Assembly (NCBI GenBank): GCA_934454655.1
Contig: CAKSFK010000010.1
Location: 3,413-67,412, forward strand
DNA: 64,000 nt
Source: an uncultured Eubacteriales bacterium
GTDB lineage: Bacteria; Bacillota; Clostridia; Oscillospirales; Acutalibacteraceae
Direction of reading: 5' to 3'
Below the pieces are notes generated by a model, which saw only the letters and a list, made by a program, of their open reading frames with translations, was not told where the DNA came from and made no database searches. The translations under genes were made by a program, and so were the position numbers. Shown one piece after another: positions 35,916-44,600 of the stretch (its first letter is position 1; every line of letters starts with the position of its first letter).

Positions 35916-36758
35916 TCAGTTAACTTCACCGTAGACCCTTTCTATTATGTTTTCAAGGTATTTCTTTGCGTGGCGAATGTCCTCTGTTTGTTTATCACCG
36001 TCTATTTCGCGTTCAATGGTGACGTAAGAATTGTATTGGAGCTCTTTAAGCCTTTTAAACAGGGCATAAAAATCAACTTTTCCGTCGCCTATACGGACTT
36101 CGCGCCCGAGGTTGTGACCGTTTGTGGGGTAAAATCCGTCTTTCGCGTGCAGATTGCGGACGTATTTCCCGAAAACGTCAAGGGAGTCAACCGGATTTGC
36201 CTTGCCGTAAAGAATAACGTTTGCCGTGTCGAGATTAACGCCCAGATTGTCGCATCCTGCTTTTTCAAAGCAGCGCAGCATTGTAACAGGCGTTTCCTGC
36301 CCGGTTTCAAACAAAAGATACTGCCCGTTTTTCTTTAAATGCTCAGCCACCTGCCTTACCGCAACGCAGAACGGGGCAAATTGCGGGTCGTTGGGATTTT
36401 CGGGTATAAATCCCATATGCGTTACAACGTCGGTAATGCCGAGCGCCTTTGCAAAGTCCGCGCCGTCGCATAAATTTTTAATGCGTGCGGCACGGTATTC
36501 GGGCGGAACAAGCCCCAGAGTTATCTGTCCGTCGTAAAAATCCCACACCGCGGGGCCGCCCCAGCCGCACCAAAACGCCGACACGGTAATACCCTTGGCT
36601 TTTATAAGGCCGTTTAGTATTGCCGAATTTTCCTTGTTCCAAAGCTCGGGCTTCCAGGAGATAAGCTGGCAGCAACTAAAGCCCTCGGAAAGCATATCGT
36701 CAAATTTTTTTGACATAGAATTAATGTCGTCGAGAGAAACACAAACTCCGATTTTCAA
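35916..36758 (-). CDS. Sugar phosphate isomerase/epimerase (xylose isomerase-like TIM barrel)
   Basis: A TIM-barrel enzyme of about 280 residues. Metal-binding residues typical of the family are visible in TDVVTHMGFIP, LLFETGQETPVT (Glu), NLGVNLDTANVILYG (Asp), RNLHAKDGF (His) and VTIEREI (Glu). The likely start is TTG 36758, which has AGAGG 7 nt upstream. First gene of the operon leading to the Gfo/Idh/MocA oxidoreductase, divergent from an AraC regulator. Exact substrate unknown. Confidence 0.87.
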   Translation of the reverse strand: MKIGVCVSLDDINSMSKKFDDMLSEGFSCCQLISWKPELWNKENSAILNGLIKAKGITVSAFWCGWGGPAVWDFYDGQITLGLVPPEYRAARIKNLCDGADFAKALGITDVVTHMGFIPENPNDPQFAPFCVAVRQVAEHLKKNGQYLLFETGQETPVTMLRCFEKAGCDNLGVNLDTANVILYGKANPVDSLDVFGKYVRNLHAKDGFYPTNGHNLGREVRIGDGKVDFYALFKRLKELQYNSYVTIEREIDGDKQTEDIRHAKKYLENIIERVYGEVN

Positions 36759-36876
36759 AGCAAACACCTCTTAATTGTTGATTTTTTGCTATTTTTATGG
36801 TAACATACATTTAATGTGTTTTGTAGAACGTTTTTGATTTTTGTCGGTACTATTTTGACTTTCGGGAGGGCTTTGT

Positions 36877-37731
36877 ATGCGTCTTGACAGAAATAAAGAG
36901 CTTACGCCCGTTTTGTACGGTAAAAGCGCGGTTAAAATATTAAGACCTGTTATATTTCCTGAGAATATGCTTTGTTTTAATATGCACTGGCACGAGCGTA
37001 TGGAGCTTTTGTATGTGGTTTCGGGCAAGATAAAATTAAGGCTCAACAATACCGAAACGGTAGTTGAGCCGGGCTCTATTGCGGTAATACCTCCCGAAAA
37101 ACCGCATATGGCGATCTCCGCGGCAGATAATACCGGGTATTACACAATTATGTTTGACGTTAAGTCGTTTTACAATACGGCGTCTGCAAGCAGGGGTCTG
37201 CTGGAGCCCATAGCCGCAAAAACCGTGGACTTTACGCCCGTTACGCAGGACCCCGAAATTATATCCGCCGTCGAGATAATGTTAAGGGAGGAATACGGCG
37301 GCGACCGCTCTTCACCGCTTATTATAATAAGCAGTATATATCTTATTTTGGGGTTGCTTTACAGAAAATGCGTGTCGGAAAACACCGGAATTCCCGGCGG
37401 CGAGCGGTTTAAGGATATAATTGAATATATTTCCGAAAACTACTGCGATAATATATCGTCACATTCGTTAAGCCGTCGGTTCGGCTACACGGAAGAGTAT
37501 TTTTGCAGACAGTTCAAATCCGTTACCGGGATCACGCCTATGAATTATATAAATATTTTGAGGCTTGAAAAATCAAAAAAACTTATAGATAACGGCGAAA
37601 CTCTGGTTTCACGGATATATGCCGAGGTCGGTTTTTCGGATATGAGCTATTTTGCGCGCCGTTTTAAAAAATACTTCGGCATAACCCCGGGCGAATATAT
37701 AAAAAAGCTCGGCGCCGCCGCTCTTGAATGA
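36877..37731 (+). CDS. AraC-family transcriptional regulator
   Basis: A 284-residue regulator: an N-terminal cupin sugar-sensing domain (MHWHERMELLYVVSGKIKL; PPEKPHMAIS) and two C-terminal helix-turn-helix motifs (HSLSRRFGYTEEYFCRQFK; SRIYAEVGFSDMSYFARRFK, then GITPGEY). It faces away from the isomerase/oxidoreductase operon with 119 bp between, so it very likely regulates that operon in response to its substrate. Confidence 0.92.
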   Translation: MRLDRNKELTPVLYGKSAVKILRPVIFPENMLCFNMHWHERMELLYVVSGKIKLRLNNTETVVEPGSIAVIPPEKPHMAISAADNTGYYTIMFDVKSFYNTASASRGLLEPIAAKTVDFTPVTQDPEIISAVEIMLREEYGGDRSSPLIIISSIYLILGLLYRKCVSENTGIPGGERFKDIIEYISENYCDNISSHSLSRRFGYTEEYFCRQFKSVTGITPMNYINILRLEKSKKLIDNGETLVSRIYAEVGFSDMSYFARRFKKYFGITPGEYIKKLGAAALE

Positions 37732-37756
37732 GTGCGGTATACCGAGCTTACGGGTG

Positions 37757-38359
37757 TTATTTAAGCGAGCTTTTAACAAATTTGTTTAAAGCCTTTGAAA
37801 CGGGGAACGCAACGGCAAATCCGCAAATAATTTCAACAAGTCCGTTAATTCCCACAAAAAGTATTATAAAGCTTACGGGGTTTGAAGCGCCGAGAGCGTC
37901 CGCATAGCCTGATATATAATCGGTATTGTAGAAAAACGCAACCAATGCCGACATAAAAAACAGCGTGTTAAGAAACGGTGCCGCAACCGCGGCGGCAAGC
38001 ATTGCGGGAGTGTCCCGTTTGCGGGATTTTTTTAACGCGCCGAACAGCATTCCCGCCAGAAGTCCCGCAAGTATTCTTGTGGGGACGCAGACCAGAAATG
38101 TGAAGATCGGGTTAATTCCGAGCAGCGCCGCGCCGAACGGGCTGTAACCGAGGCACTGCAAAAATGATGTTACGCCGAACACCGCGCCGAGCACCGCGCC
38201 TCCCGCGGCACCGTACAGCACCGCGCCGATTGCCACGGGTACCATTGAAAAGGTTATTTCAAGCCCAAGCGTTTTAAGCGGTATAAACGATACAATAACG
38301 GTTATCGCCGCCAGAACCGATAGGACCGCGAGCCTTTGAATTTTCTCCTTGTTTGACAC
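37757..38359 (-). CDS. ECF transporter S component, probably for pantothenate
   Basis: A 200-residue membrane protein with six helices and the S-component hallmark glycine/alanine-rich segment AIGAVLYGAAGGAVLGAVFG. GTG start with GGAGGT 7 nt upstream. It follows coaX on the same strand with an 83-nt gap. Because CoaX phosphorylates pantothenate, the neighbouring S component is plausibly a PanT-type pantothenate importer; S components for other vitamins look similar, so this rests on context. Confidence 0.72.
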   Translation of the reverse strand: MSNKEKIQRLAVLSVLAAITVIVSFIPLKTLGLEITFSMVPVAIGAVLYGAAGGAVLGAVFGVTSFLQCLGYSPFGAALLGINPIFTFLVCVPTRILAGLLAGMLFGALKKSRKRDTPAMLAAAVAAPFLNTLFFMSALVAFFYNTDYISGYADALGASNPVSFIILFVGINGLVEIICGFAVAFPVSKALNKFVKSSLK

Positions 38360-38442
38360 AGTAATTACCTCCGATACTCTCCCGAAATATGGGTAGAGTT
38401 CATAATAATATATATATCATCCGCCTTCGGCGGTTATTTTAT

Positions 38443-39207
38443 TCAGTTGTTTTTCTCGTATATCGCGCGCAGCCCGTCAAGCAGTAAATTCTCGTTGTAT
38501 ATAATTTTACTGCGGCAGTGCGCTATAATATCCCTTGAAAGCCCGCCCGTGGCAACAACCGTTGGTGTTTCGCCGAGTTCTTCGGCAATTTTATCAAGCA
38601 GCCCGTCAATCATCGCGGCGGTGCCGTACACAAGACCCGACTGCATACACTCCGCCGTATTCGTACCTATCACGGACGGCGGCGCGTCTATCGGTATTGA
38701 GGTAAGCTGGGACGCATTTTCTGCGAGAGCTTTAAGCGTAAGCCTTACGCCCGCGGAGATAATTCCTCCGATAAAGGTTCCGCCGCGATCCAGCACGCTG
38801 AGCGTCGTCGCCGTTCCCATATCGATAACAACGCAGGGAACATTGTATTCCTCAAGCGCTCCCACGGCGCCGGCAACAAGGTCTGCGCCGAGCTGCGCGG
38901 GGTTGTCGATTTTAATGTTAAGACCTGTTTTTACGCCGGGTCCCAGCATAAGCGGAACTATCTGGCAAAGCTTTGAAACCGCGCCCGCAACCGCCGAACC
39001 GACCCCCGGAACAACGGACGATATTATGCAATCCTCTATATCGGCGGAGTCACAGCCGTATAGATCAAGTATGTTCTTAATTTCCGCCGCATACTGGTCG
39101 GACGTTTTCCTCACATCGGTTGAAAGCCTTGCGGTAAGACTTAAAACGCTGCCGTCGTACGTGCCGAGCGTAATATTGGTGTTGCCGATGTCAACAGTTA
39201 AAAGCAT
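38443..39207 (-). CDS. coaX: Type III pantothenate kinase
   Basis: First step of coenzyme A synthesis. 254 residues from ATG 39207, chosen for the GGGG site upstream and because the protein then opens with the family start MLLTVDIGNTNITLGTYDG. Other motifs: GADLVAGAVGALEEY, VVIDMGTATTLSVLD and FIGGIISAGVRLTLKAL. The catalytic Asp in the DIGNT phosphate-binding loop is present. Type III enzymes need K+ and are not feedback-inhibited by CoA. Confidence 0.95.
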   Translation of the reverse strand: MLLTVDIGNTNITLGTYDGSVLSLTARLSTDVRKTSDQYAAEIKNILDLYGCDSADIEDCIISSVVPGVGSAVAGAVSKLCQIVPLMLGPGVKTGLNIKIDNPAQLGADLVAGAVGALEEYNVPCVVIDMGTATTLSVLDRGGTFIGGIISAGVRLTLKALAENASQLTSIPIDAPPSVIGTNTAECMQSGLVYGTAAMIDGLLDKIAEELGETPTVVATGGLSRDIIAHCRSKIIYNENLLLDGLRAIYEKNN

Positions 39208-39275
39208 TGCTTTTCGCCCCTTTGGTATTCTTTTCTTCATTATATTAAAATCCCGCCGTAAAATCAACAATTTTA

Positions 39276-39304
39276 TTGACAAGCGGCGGAATTATTGTTA
39301 TAAT
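39276..39304 (+). promoter_or_regulatory. Promoter of rpsF-ssb-rpsR
   Basis: Consensus TTGACA (39276-39281), 17 bp, TATAAT (39299-39304). The leader is ~95 nt. Confidence 0.85.
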
Positions 39305-39351
39305 ACAAAGTGCTGATTTATGGGAATTATTAAATTTTCGGTGTAAATTCA

Positions 39352-39397
39352 GCTCCTTGCTCCGCAAAATGCGGGGCCAAAAGTCCAGAAGGAGGTG
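39352..39397 (+). promoter_or_regulatory. rpsF leader hairpin that hides the ribosome binding site
   Basis: An outer stem CTCCTT (39353-39358) pairs with AAGGAG (39389-39394), which is the Shine-Dalgarno of rpsF. An inner 7-bp stem GCTCCGC/GCGGGGC (39359-39365, 39371-39377) and an unpaired CAAAAGTCCAG segment lie between. Autoregulation of this operon by the S6:S18 complex through a leader structure is known in bacteria; this is a plausible example. Confidence 0.5.
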
Positions 39398-39404
39398 CAG
39401 AAAA

Positions 39405-39686
39405 ATGACAAATAAGTACGAAGCAGCCATTGTTTTCTCGGTAACAGGCGGTGACGACGCTACTGCGGCGCTCAAGGAGAAGTTTAACGACCTTATCGCT
39501 AAAAACGGCACAATGGTTAATGTTGACGATTGGGGCAAGCGCCGTCTTGCTTATCTCATCAACGACGAGGCGGAGGGCTATTACGTTTTCTTCACATTTG
39601 AAAGCGAGCCTGACTTCCCCGCGGAATTTGAGCGTATTGCAAAGATTACCGACGGTGTTCTCCGCGTAATGGTAATTAAAAAGTAA
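39405..39686 (+). CDS. rpsF: 30S ribosomal protein S6
   Basis: 93-residue S6, from ATG 39405 with AAGGAGGTG 7 nt upstream. Family features: NKYEAAIVFS at the N-terminus, DDWGKRRLAYLINDEAEGYYV in the middle and ITDGVLRVMVIKK at the end. It pairs with S18 on the ribosome. The operon order rpsF-ssb-rpsR is the widespread bacterial one. Confidence 0.97.
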   Translation: MTNKYEAAIVFSVTGGDDATAALKEKFNDLIAKNGTMVNVDDWGKRRLAYLINDEAEGYYVFFTFESEPDFPAEFERIAKITDGVLRVMVIKK

Positions 39687-39699
39687 GGAGGAAACGAAA

Positions 39700-40128
39700 A
39701 TGTTTAATTTGGTAGTTTTAACAGGCAGGCTTACAGCCGATCCGGAGCTTAAAACAACACAAAGCGGAATTTCCGTTACTTCCTTTTCCATCGCTGTTGA
39801 CAGGCGTTTCCGCTCAGGCGAGGAAAGACAGACCGATTTTATAAATATTGTGGCTTGGCGTCAGTCGGCGGAATTTGTAGCCAAATATTTTAAGAAAGGC
39901 AGCTTAATAGGTATCGAGGGTTCAATTCAGACCCGCAAGTATACCGATAAAAACGGCAATAACAGAACCGCATTTGAGGTTGTTGCGAACAATGTTCAGT
40001 TTGTTGAGTCCAAGCGTGACGGCGCATCGCCCGCCGCGCCGGGAGAAGCACCTGCTTCGTTCAGCAATGCCGGTGTTAACGATTTTGCCGATTTGGGCGA
40101 TGTTTCGGATGATGATTTGCCCTTTTAA
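39700..40128 (+). CDS. ssb: Single-stranded DNA-binding protein
   Basis: A 142-residue OB-fold SSB (MFNLVVLTGRLTADPEL; FINIVAWRQSAEFVAKYF). A flexible linker rich in Ala/Pro leads to the acidic tip DDDLPF that recruits repair and replication proteins. It lies between rpsF and rpsR. Confidence 0.96.
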   Translation: MFNLVVLTGRLTADPELKTTQSGISVTSFSIAVDRRFRSGEERQTDFINIVAWRQSAEFVAKYFKKGSLIGIEGSIQTRKYTDKNGNNRTAFEVVANNVQFVESKRDGASPAAPGEAPASFSNAGVNDFADLGDVSDDDLPF

Positions 40129-40158
40129 CAGTTTTTCATATAAAGGGAGGTTATAACA

Positions 40159-40404
40159 GTGGAAAACGAGAAGATTGAAAGACCTATGCACAGAAAAGCA
40201 CGCAAAAAGGTATGCCATTTTTGTGTTGACCGTGTAGAAGAAATAGATTATAAAGATGTTGCCCGTCTGCGTAAGTTCATTTCCGAGCGCGCGAAAATTT
40301 TACCGCGCCGCGCAACAGGAACTTGTGCCGCACATCAGCGTGAGCTCACAACTGCTATTAAGCGTGCGCGCCAGATAGCATTGCTTCCTTACGTTAACGA
40401 TTAA
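40159..40404 (+). CDS. rpsR: 30S ribosomal protein S18
   Basis: 81-residue S18 with GTG start and GGGAGG upstream. Core motif [29 protein letters not shown] at the end. A CHFC pair near residue 20 plus a later Cys (TGTCAAHQR) suggest a zinc-binding (C+) form. Third gene of the rpsF operon. Confidence 0.96.
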   Translation: MENEKIERPMHRKARKKVCHFCVDRVEEIDYKDVARLRKFISERAKILPRRATGTCAAHQRELTTAIKRARQIALLPYVND

Positions 40405-40519
40405 TCTGTTACGTAATTTAAAAATCGCAAAGCAAAGACTTTTGCGGTACAGTGTGGCAGGCGAAAAATCCGCACCCGAAACACGGTTCGGAGTTTTTCG
40501 TTTGCCATACCGAATATTT
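40405..40519. other. Intergenic region after rpsR
   Basis: Holds a small hairpin CCGAA-acacgg-TTCGG followed by AGTTTTT (about 40473-40497), a weak terminator candidate for the rpsR transcript, inside a larger imperfect pairing of GGCAGGCGAAAAATCCG with the sequence that follows. No gene. Confidence 0.4.
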
Positions 40520-40594
40520 TGGGGTGTCGTCAAGCGGTAAGACACAGCACTTTGACTGCTGCATTCGTGAGTTCGAATCTCGCCACCCCAGCCA
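40520..40594 (+). tRNA. tRNA-Gln (anticodon TTG), with encoded CCA
   Basis: A full cloverleaf: acceptor TGGGGTG/CACCCCA (7 bp), D arm, anticodon stem CAGCA/TGCTG with loop CTTTGAC (anticodon TTG), T arm GTGAG/CTCGC with loop TTCGAAT, discriminator G, and CCA at 40592-40594. Confidence 0.96.
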
Positions 40595-40595
40595 T

Positions 40596-40640
40596 ATCGA
40601 GTATTCATAAGGGATTTGACTTTATGAATACTCGATTTTT
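40596..40640 (+). terminator. Terminator of tRNA-Gln
   Basis: A 15-bp perfect stem ATCGAGTATTCATAA/TTATGAATACTCGAT (40596-40610, 40622-40636) is followed by TTTTC. The AT-rich island begins right after it. Confidence 0.88.
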
Positions 40641-40867
40641 CTATTTGATACGGTTTTATGTTGGGGGCAGGTTTTCGCCTGCTCCTTTTGTTACGCCGTT
40701 TTCGGCTCGGTTAAATACTTGGTCGCGACGGTTTTTTATCCGATTAAATCTCCAAAAATCGTTTTTATCCCAAATGTTATTCATATTGCCACAGAAACAA
40801 TATCTCTGTTTTACGGAATCATATTTTATGTTGATGAAAAAATATTTATCATCATGGCAAGACATAT

Positions 40868-41531
40868 TTGATTTATTATTTATTTGTAACTTTAGGTGTG
40901 CTGTATCTGTTTTATACAGTTGATAGATATGCCTCTCAGTTTCAAAATCGCGACTATATTTCTCTATTGATCGTTTTTGCTTTCCTTATAGTGGGAATAG
41001 TTTTTAATATCATTGATAATCATATTAAGATCGTATGGCTGACTGTGGCAATTGCAATGATTCTTTTTTATATTTATTACTGCAATATGGTGTGTCAGCT
41101 TGGTGTGTTAACAGAGCTTTTGAGGTTCATAAATCATCGTTAAAAAGAAAAGCATATATTCTTATTCTTGATGTGAATAACTTTAAAAAAATAAATGATA
41201 CGTTTGGTAATACCTTGGGGGACTCTTGTTTAAAAACCATAGCATCGGTCATACGGAAAGTGTAAAAAAATACGGACGAAGTTATCGTATAGGCGGAGAC
41301 GATTTCTGTGTTATTATAGATAGGAAATTCAATTTCTGTAATATTAACATTGAAGATTTGAACTCAAAACTACACGAAAAACCTTTAAGACAACGCCGGG
41401 AAAGTGAGAAAATACCCTCTGTTGCCATCGGGTACGCGCTTTTCGACCCGAAAACGGTGCAAATATTCGGCGCTATAAAGGGAGCAGATGCTCAAATGTA
41501 TAAGAATAAAAAGCGAATTAAGGGTTTTTAA
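40868..41531 (+). pseudogene. Frameshifted membrane diguanylate cyclase (GGDEF)
   Basis: Three overlapping frames together read as one protein. The first has three hydrophobic helices (LFVTLGVLYLFYTVDRY; FAFLIVGIVFNIIDN; VWLTVAIAMILFYIYYC). The second has the start of a GGDEF domain (KAYILILDVNNFKKINDTFG). The third has the signature itself (YRIGGDDFCVII) and the C-terminus. Two frameshifts, near 41120-41145 and 41255-41265, break the gene. The usual DxLTGLxNR before GGDEF is also degraded (LTELLRFINHR). It lies just upstream of a c-di-GMP riboswitch, so it was probably the dedicated cyclase of that operon. Confidence 0.78.
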
Positions 41532-41540
41532 AAAAATTTC

Positions 41541-41569
41541 TTGTATTTGATATTAAAGTTTGCTATAAT
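41541..41569 (+). promoter_or_regulatory. Promoter of the c-di-GMP-controlled operon
   Basis: TTGTAT (41541-41546), 17 bp, TATAAT (41564-41569), placing the start just before the riboswitch aptamer. Confidence 0.75.
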
Positions 41570-41575
41570 GATAAA

Positions 41576-41682
41576 AAATACAGGCAAACCTGTCGAAAGA
41601 CAGGGACGCAAAGTTAAGTGTCTAACCGGAATTTTCCGTATGATTGACTGACCGCACCCGAAATGTGCGGTCAGTTTTTTTA
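41576..41682 (+). promoter_or_regulatory. Class I cyclic-di-GMP riboswitch with terminator
   Basis: The aptamer (~41576-41652) shows the GEMM-I core: GGCAAACC, a CCTGTC-GAAA-GACAGG hairpin with the docking tetraloop, then GGGACGCAAAG as in the Vibrio Vc2 RNA, GTCTAACC and a CGGAATTTTCCG hairpin. It runs into a terminator: ACTGACCGCAC/GTGCGGTCAGT (41647-41657, 41665-41675) plus seven T's. The 3' end of the aptamer overlaps the terminator's left arm, so ligand binding should alter termination. Whether c-di-GMP turns it on or off cannot be settled by eye. Confidence 0.88.
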
Positions 41683-41695
41683 TTGAGGTGATTTT

Positions 41696-42391
41696 TTGAA
41701 CCGTGTTTTAAGAGAAGAAAAAAAGTTTTTAATCAGTATTGACGAGTTTATTTCCCTATCGCACAAATTAGGAAATATTATGCTTTCAGATCCGCATAAC
41801 GGCACTCACGGATACACAATCCGTTCCCTTTATTTTGACACTGTTTACGATCGGGATTATTTTGAAAAGCAGGCGGGCGTTGAGTTGCGGCGCAAAATAC
41901 GGCTTCGTTGTTATGATCCGAAAGCGGATTACGCTATGCTTGAAATAAAACAAAAGCAAGGGGCAAATCAGCTAAAGCGTTCGCTTAAATTAAAACGCGA
42001 GGACGCCGTTCGACTGACTTTGGGAGACTACTCACCGTTGCTTTCATATTCCGAGCCCTTTGCCGCCGAATGTTATGCTTTGATGAATACCAAATGCTAT
42101 TTGCCGAAAACCATTGTGGAATACAATCGTAAGGCATATATCGCAAAAGAAAACAAAATAAGAGTAACCTTCGACAATCATATTGTTTCTACGGAAAGCT
42201 GTTTTGATTTATTCAGCGAAAATCTGAATATGAATCCTGTGCTCGACCCATATAATGTGGTGCTTGAGGTGAAATTCAACGGTTTTTTGCTTGAATATAT
42301 AAAGCGGATGATAAATCCCGTTAACAGAAGCGAGCTTTCAGTCAGTAAATATGTTTTAGCCAGACAGAACGGTTATCAAACAAGATTATAG
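41696..42391 (+). CDS. VTC-domain protein (polyphosphate polymerase fold)
   Basis: A 231-residue protein, TTG start with GAGGTG 6 nt upstream. The tunnel-fold VTC domain shows its basic and acidic strands in order: EEKKFLIS, YTIRSLYFDT, RRKIRLRCYD, MLEIKQKQ, VEYNRKAYI, RVTFDNHI and VLEVKFNG. In yeast, this domain makes polyphosphate from ATP. In bacteria, it is often found beside DUF4956 and CotH genes, as here, with the real reaction unproven. First gene of the riboswitch operon. Confidence 0.85.
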   Translation: MNRVLREEKKFLISIDEFISLSHKLGNIMLSDPHNGTHGYTIRSLYFDTVYDRDYFEKQAGVELRRKIRLRCYDPKADYAMLEIKQKQGANQLKRSLKLKREDAVRLTLGDYSPLLSYSEPFAAECYALMNTKCYLPKTIVEYNRKAYIAKENKIRVTFDNHIVSTESCFDLFSENLNMNPVLDPYNVVLEVKFNGFLLEYIKRMINPVNRSELSVSKYVLARQNGYQTRL

Positions 42392-42402
42392 GAGAATAAA
42401 AA

Positions 42403-43080
42403 ATGAGAGAAAAAATTTACAGTCTTTTTACTAACCCCAGCGATATGACATGGCAACAAATTTTAATGAATATATCCGCAGCCGCAGTTCTCGGAATGTT
42501 TATTTTTGTTTCTTATTTAATATCGCACAGAGGGACTATTTACAGCAAAAAATTTAATGCTTCGCTTGTTATTTTGACGGTGCTTACAGGCACGGTTATG
42601 ACCGTTATCGGAAATAACATAGCGTTATCCCTCGGTATGGTCGGAGCATTGTCTATTGTACGTTTCAGAACAGCTATTAAAGATTCCCGTGATACGGTAT
42701 ATATTTTTTGGGCAATCATAATAGGTATTTGCTGCGGTGTCGGGGATTATTTGGTAGCATCAATAGGAAGTGCGGTTACCTTTTTCGTTATATTTATTCT
42801 CGGTTGTATTAAAAGCGATAACCGTATTCTCTTAATAGTGCGCGCCGACCGTGCCAAACAGCCCATGATTAAATCACAGGTTTACAAGCTGTTTTCCGGA
42901 AAAGCAATTCTAAGAGTAGAAAACACTACTCAGGATACCGTAGAGTTAATATATGAGCTGACGCAAAAAATGGTTAGAAAAGCAGAAAAAGGCGAAATTA
43001 ATATTGCTGACAGCATATATAAACTTGAAAATATAGAATATGTTAATTTGGTAATGCAGAACGATGAAATATCCAACTGA
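42403..43080 (+). CDS. DUF4956 membrane protein
   Basis: A 225-residue protein with three or four transmembrane helices in the first ~130 residues (AAAVLGMFIFVSYLIS; LVILTVLTGTVMTVIG; IIGICCGVGDYLVA; VTFFVIFILG). The conserved LGMVGALSIVRFRTAIKDSRD segment of DUF4956 is cut here at ~75-95. The C-terminal part is a small cytoplasmic alpha/beta domain. It lies 11 nt after the VTC gene. The function of the family is unknown; the constant pairing with VTC and CotH points to one shared process. Confidence 0.88.
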   Translation: MREKIYSLFTNPSDMTWQQILMNISAAAVLGMFIFVSYLISHRGTIYSKKFNASLVILTVLTGTVMTVIGNNIALSLGMVGALSIVRFRTAIKDSRDTVYIFWAIIIGICCGVGDYLVASIGSAVTFFVIFILGCIKSDNRILLIVRADRAKQPMIKSQVYKLFSGKAILRVENTTQDTVELIYELTQKMVRKAEKGEINIADSIYKLENIEYVNLVMQNDEISN

Positions 43081-43094
43081 CGGAGGATTTTCAG

Positions 43095-44588
43095 ATGAAA
43101 TATAAATTTATCGGGGCGATTGTGTGCATTGCAATATTGCTTGTGGGTTCTCTTAATTGGAATTTGCTGTTCGGTCTTACAACCGAAAAACGCGTTCATC
43201 AGCATTTATCTTATGTGCCAAAACAAAAATGCGAGCAAACCCATAATGCCGGCGAGCTTTGCACTCACCTCCCGCTTATTTCTATTGATACAAACGGTCA
43301 GGAAATACCGGGAAAAGGAATGAAAGACGAAAACGGAAGACACACCGGATTTTCCTCCACTCCCGACGGAAACGACCGAATAACTGCCTCTATGCGGATT
43401 ATGGATTCGGAATCCGAATATAATCATACTTCCGATGAATCTACGGTTTCAAGCGATGTAATTATTCATGTGCGCGGTAACAGCTCGAGATTTTTTGAAA
43501 AATCAGGTTATCGCATTAAGCTTATTGATAAGAATGGGAACAATAATCCTCAGTCACTGCTCGGAATGGATAAACACCAGGACTGGGTGTTGCACGGGCC
43601 TTACCTTGATAAAACACTGATACGCAACTATATGATGTATAACTTATCGGGAGAAATTATGGACTATGCGCCGAATGTGCGTTTTTGTGAGGTTGTTATC
43701 AACGGCGAATATGAGGGAGTATATGTTTTGACCGAGCTGATTACAGCAGGCAAAGACGGTGCAAGGCTTAATATGTCGGTTGACGCTAAGGATAATACCT
43801 ACACCGGTTACCTTTTAAGATTGGACCGACAAAACGACATTGAATCCGACCGTGTAAATAACCTGACTGAATATACTCTAAGAGCAGACAGGGATTTAAA
43901 ATTAGAGGTTGAATATCCCGGACCGCAGAAACTGAACGAAACGCTTAAAAGATCTATTGAAACCGACTTCTCACGCTTTGAAAAGGCGCTTTATTCATAT
44001 GATTTCAACAACAAAAAATACGGCTATAAAAATTATATTGATGTTGATTCGTTCGTCTCGTATTTTATCATTCACGAGCTTGTTGTAAACTATGACGCCG
44101 GATCTTATTCCACCTATATTTATAAGGATACAAGCGGAAAATACAAGATGTGCGTTTGGGACTTTAATAATGCTTGTGACAATTATCAAGAACAAAGCGT
44201 TATGACGGTACAGCATTTTGAAATTCAAAACAAATTATGGTTCGCTATGCTGATGAAAGATGAAGATTTTGTTGAAAGTGTTATAAGCAAATATCGGTCT
44301 TTACGAAAAACTGTATTCAGCGATAAATATTTAGAAGAATATATTGACGGGGTTATTGAATTTTTAGGACCGGCAATAGAACGGAACAACAAACGATGGG
44401 CTTCGTCTTTCAGCGATGATACGCTTCTTGAGCCCGAAGGCAGAAATCTTCATTCGTATGACGAGGCAGTAATGCAGCTAAAAACATTTTTCAGTGTGCG
44501 TACAGCTTGGCTTGACGATAACATTGAAACACTTAAACAATACAGTGCGTCATCAAAAATCAAGAAATACACCGAGGTAACAGATTAG
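43095..44588 (+). CDS. CotH-type secreted protein kinase
   Basis: A 497-residue protein with an N-terminal signal or anchor (FIGAIVCIAILLVGSLNWN), so probably outside the membrane. The CotH kinase fold is visible in IIHVRGNSSRFFEKSGYRIK, GMDKHQDWVLHGPYLDKTLI, EVVINGEYEGVYVLTE and the metal-binding YKMCVWDFNNACDN near residue 355. In Bacillus, CotH phosphorylates spore-coat proteins. Here the partners suggest a role on a secreted glycan or its binding proteins. ATG start preceded by CGGAGG. Confidence 0.88.
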   Translation: MKYKFIGAIVCIAILLVGSLNWNLLFGLTTEKRVHQHLSYVPKQKCEQTHNAGELCTHLPLISIDTNGQEIPGKGMKDENGRHTGFSSTPDGNDRITASMRIMDSESEYNHTSDESTVSSDVIIHVRGNSSRFFEKSGYRIKLIDKNGNNNPQSLLGMDKHQDWVLHGPYLDKTLIRNYMMYNLSGEIMDYAPNVRFCEVVINGEYEGVYVLTELITAGKDGARLNMSVDAKDNTYTGYLLRLDRQNDIESDRVNNLTEYTLRADRDLKLEVEYPGPQKLNETLKRSIETDFSRFEKALYSYDFNNKKYGYKNYIDVDSFVSYFIIHELVVNYDAGSYSTYIYKDTSGKYKMCVWDFNNACDNYQEQSVMTVQHFEIQNKLWFAMLMKDEDFVESVISKYRSLRKTVFSDKYLEEYIDGVIEFLGPAIERNNKRWASSFSDDTLLEPEGRNLHSYDEAVMQLKTFFSVRTAWLDDNIETLKQYSASSKIKKYTEVTD

Positions 44589-44600
44589 AAAGGAGCATAT

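Noticed and set aside
38447..39316. Long plus-strand ORF opposite coaX
   Set aside because: It mirrors the coaX coding sequence, crosses the rpsF promoter and resembles no protein family.
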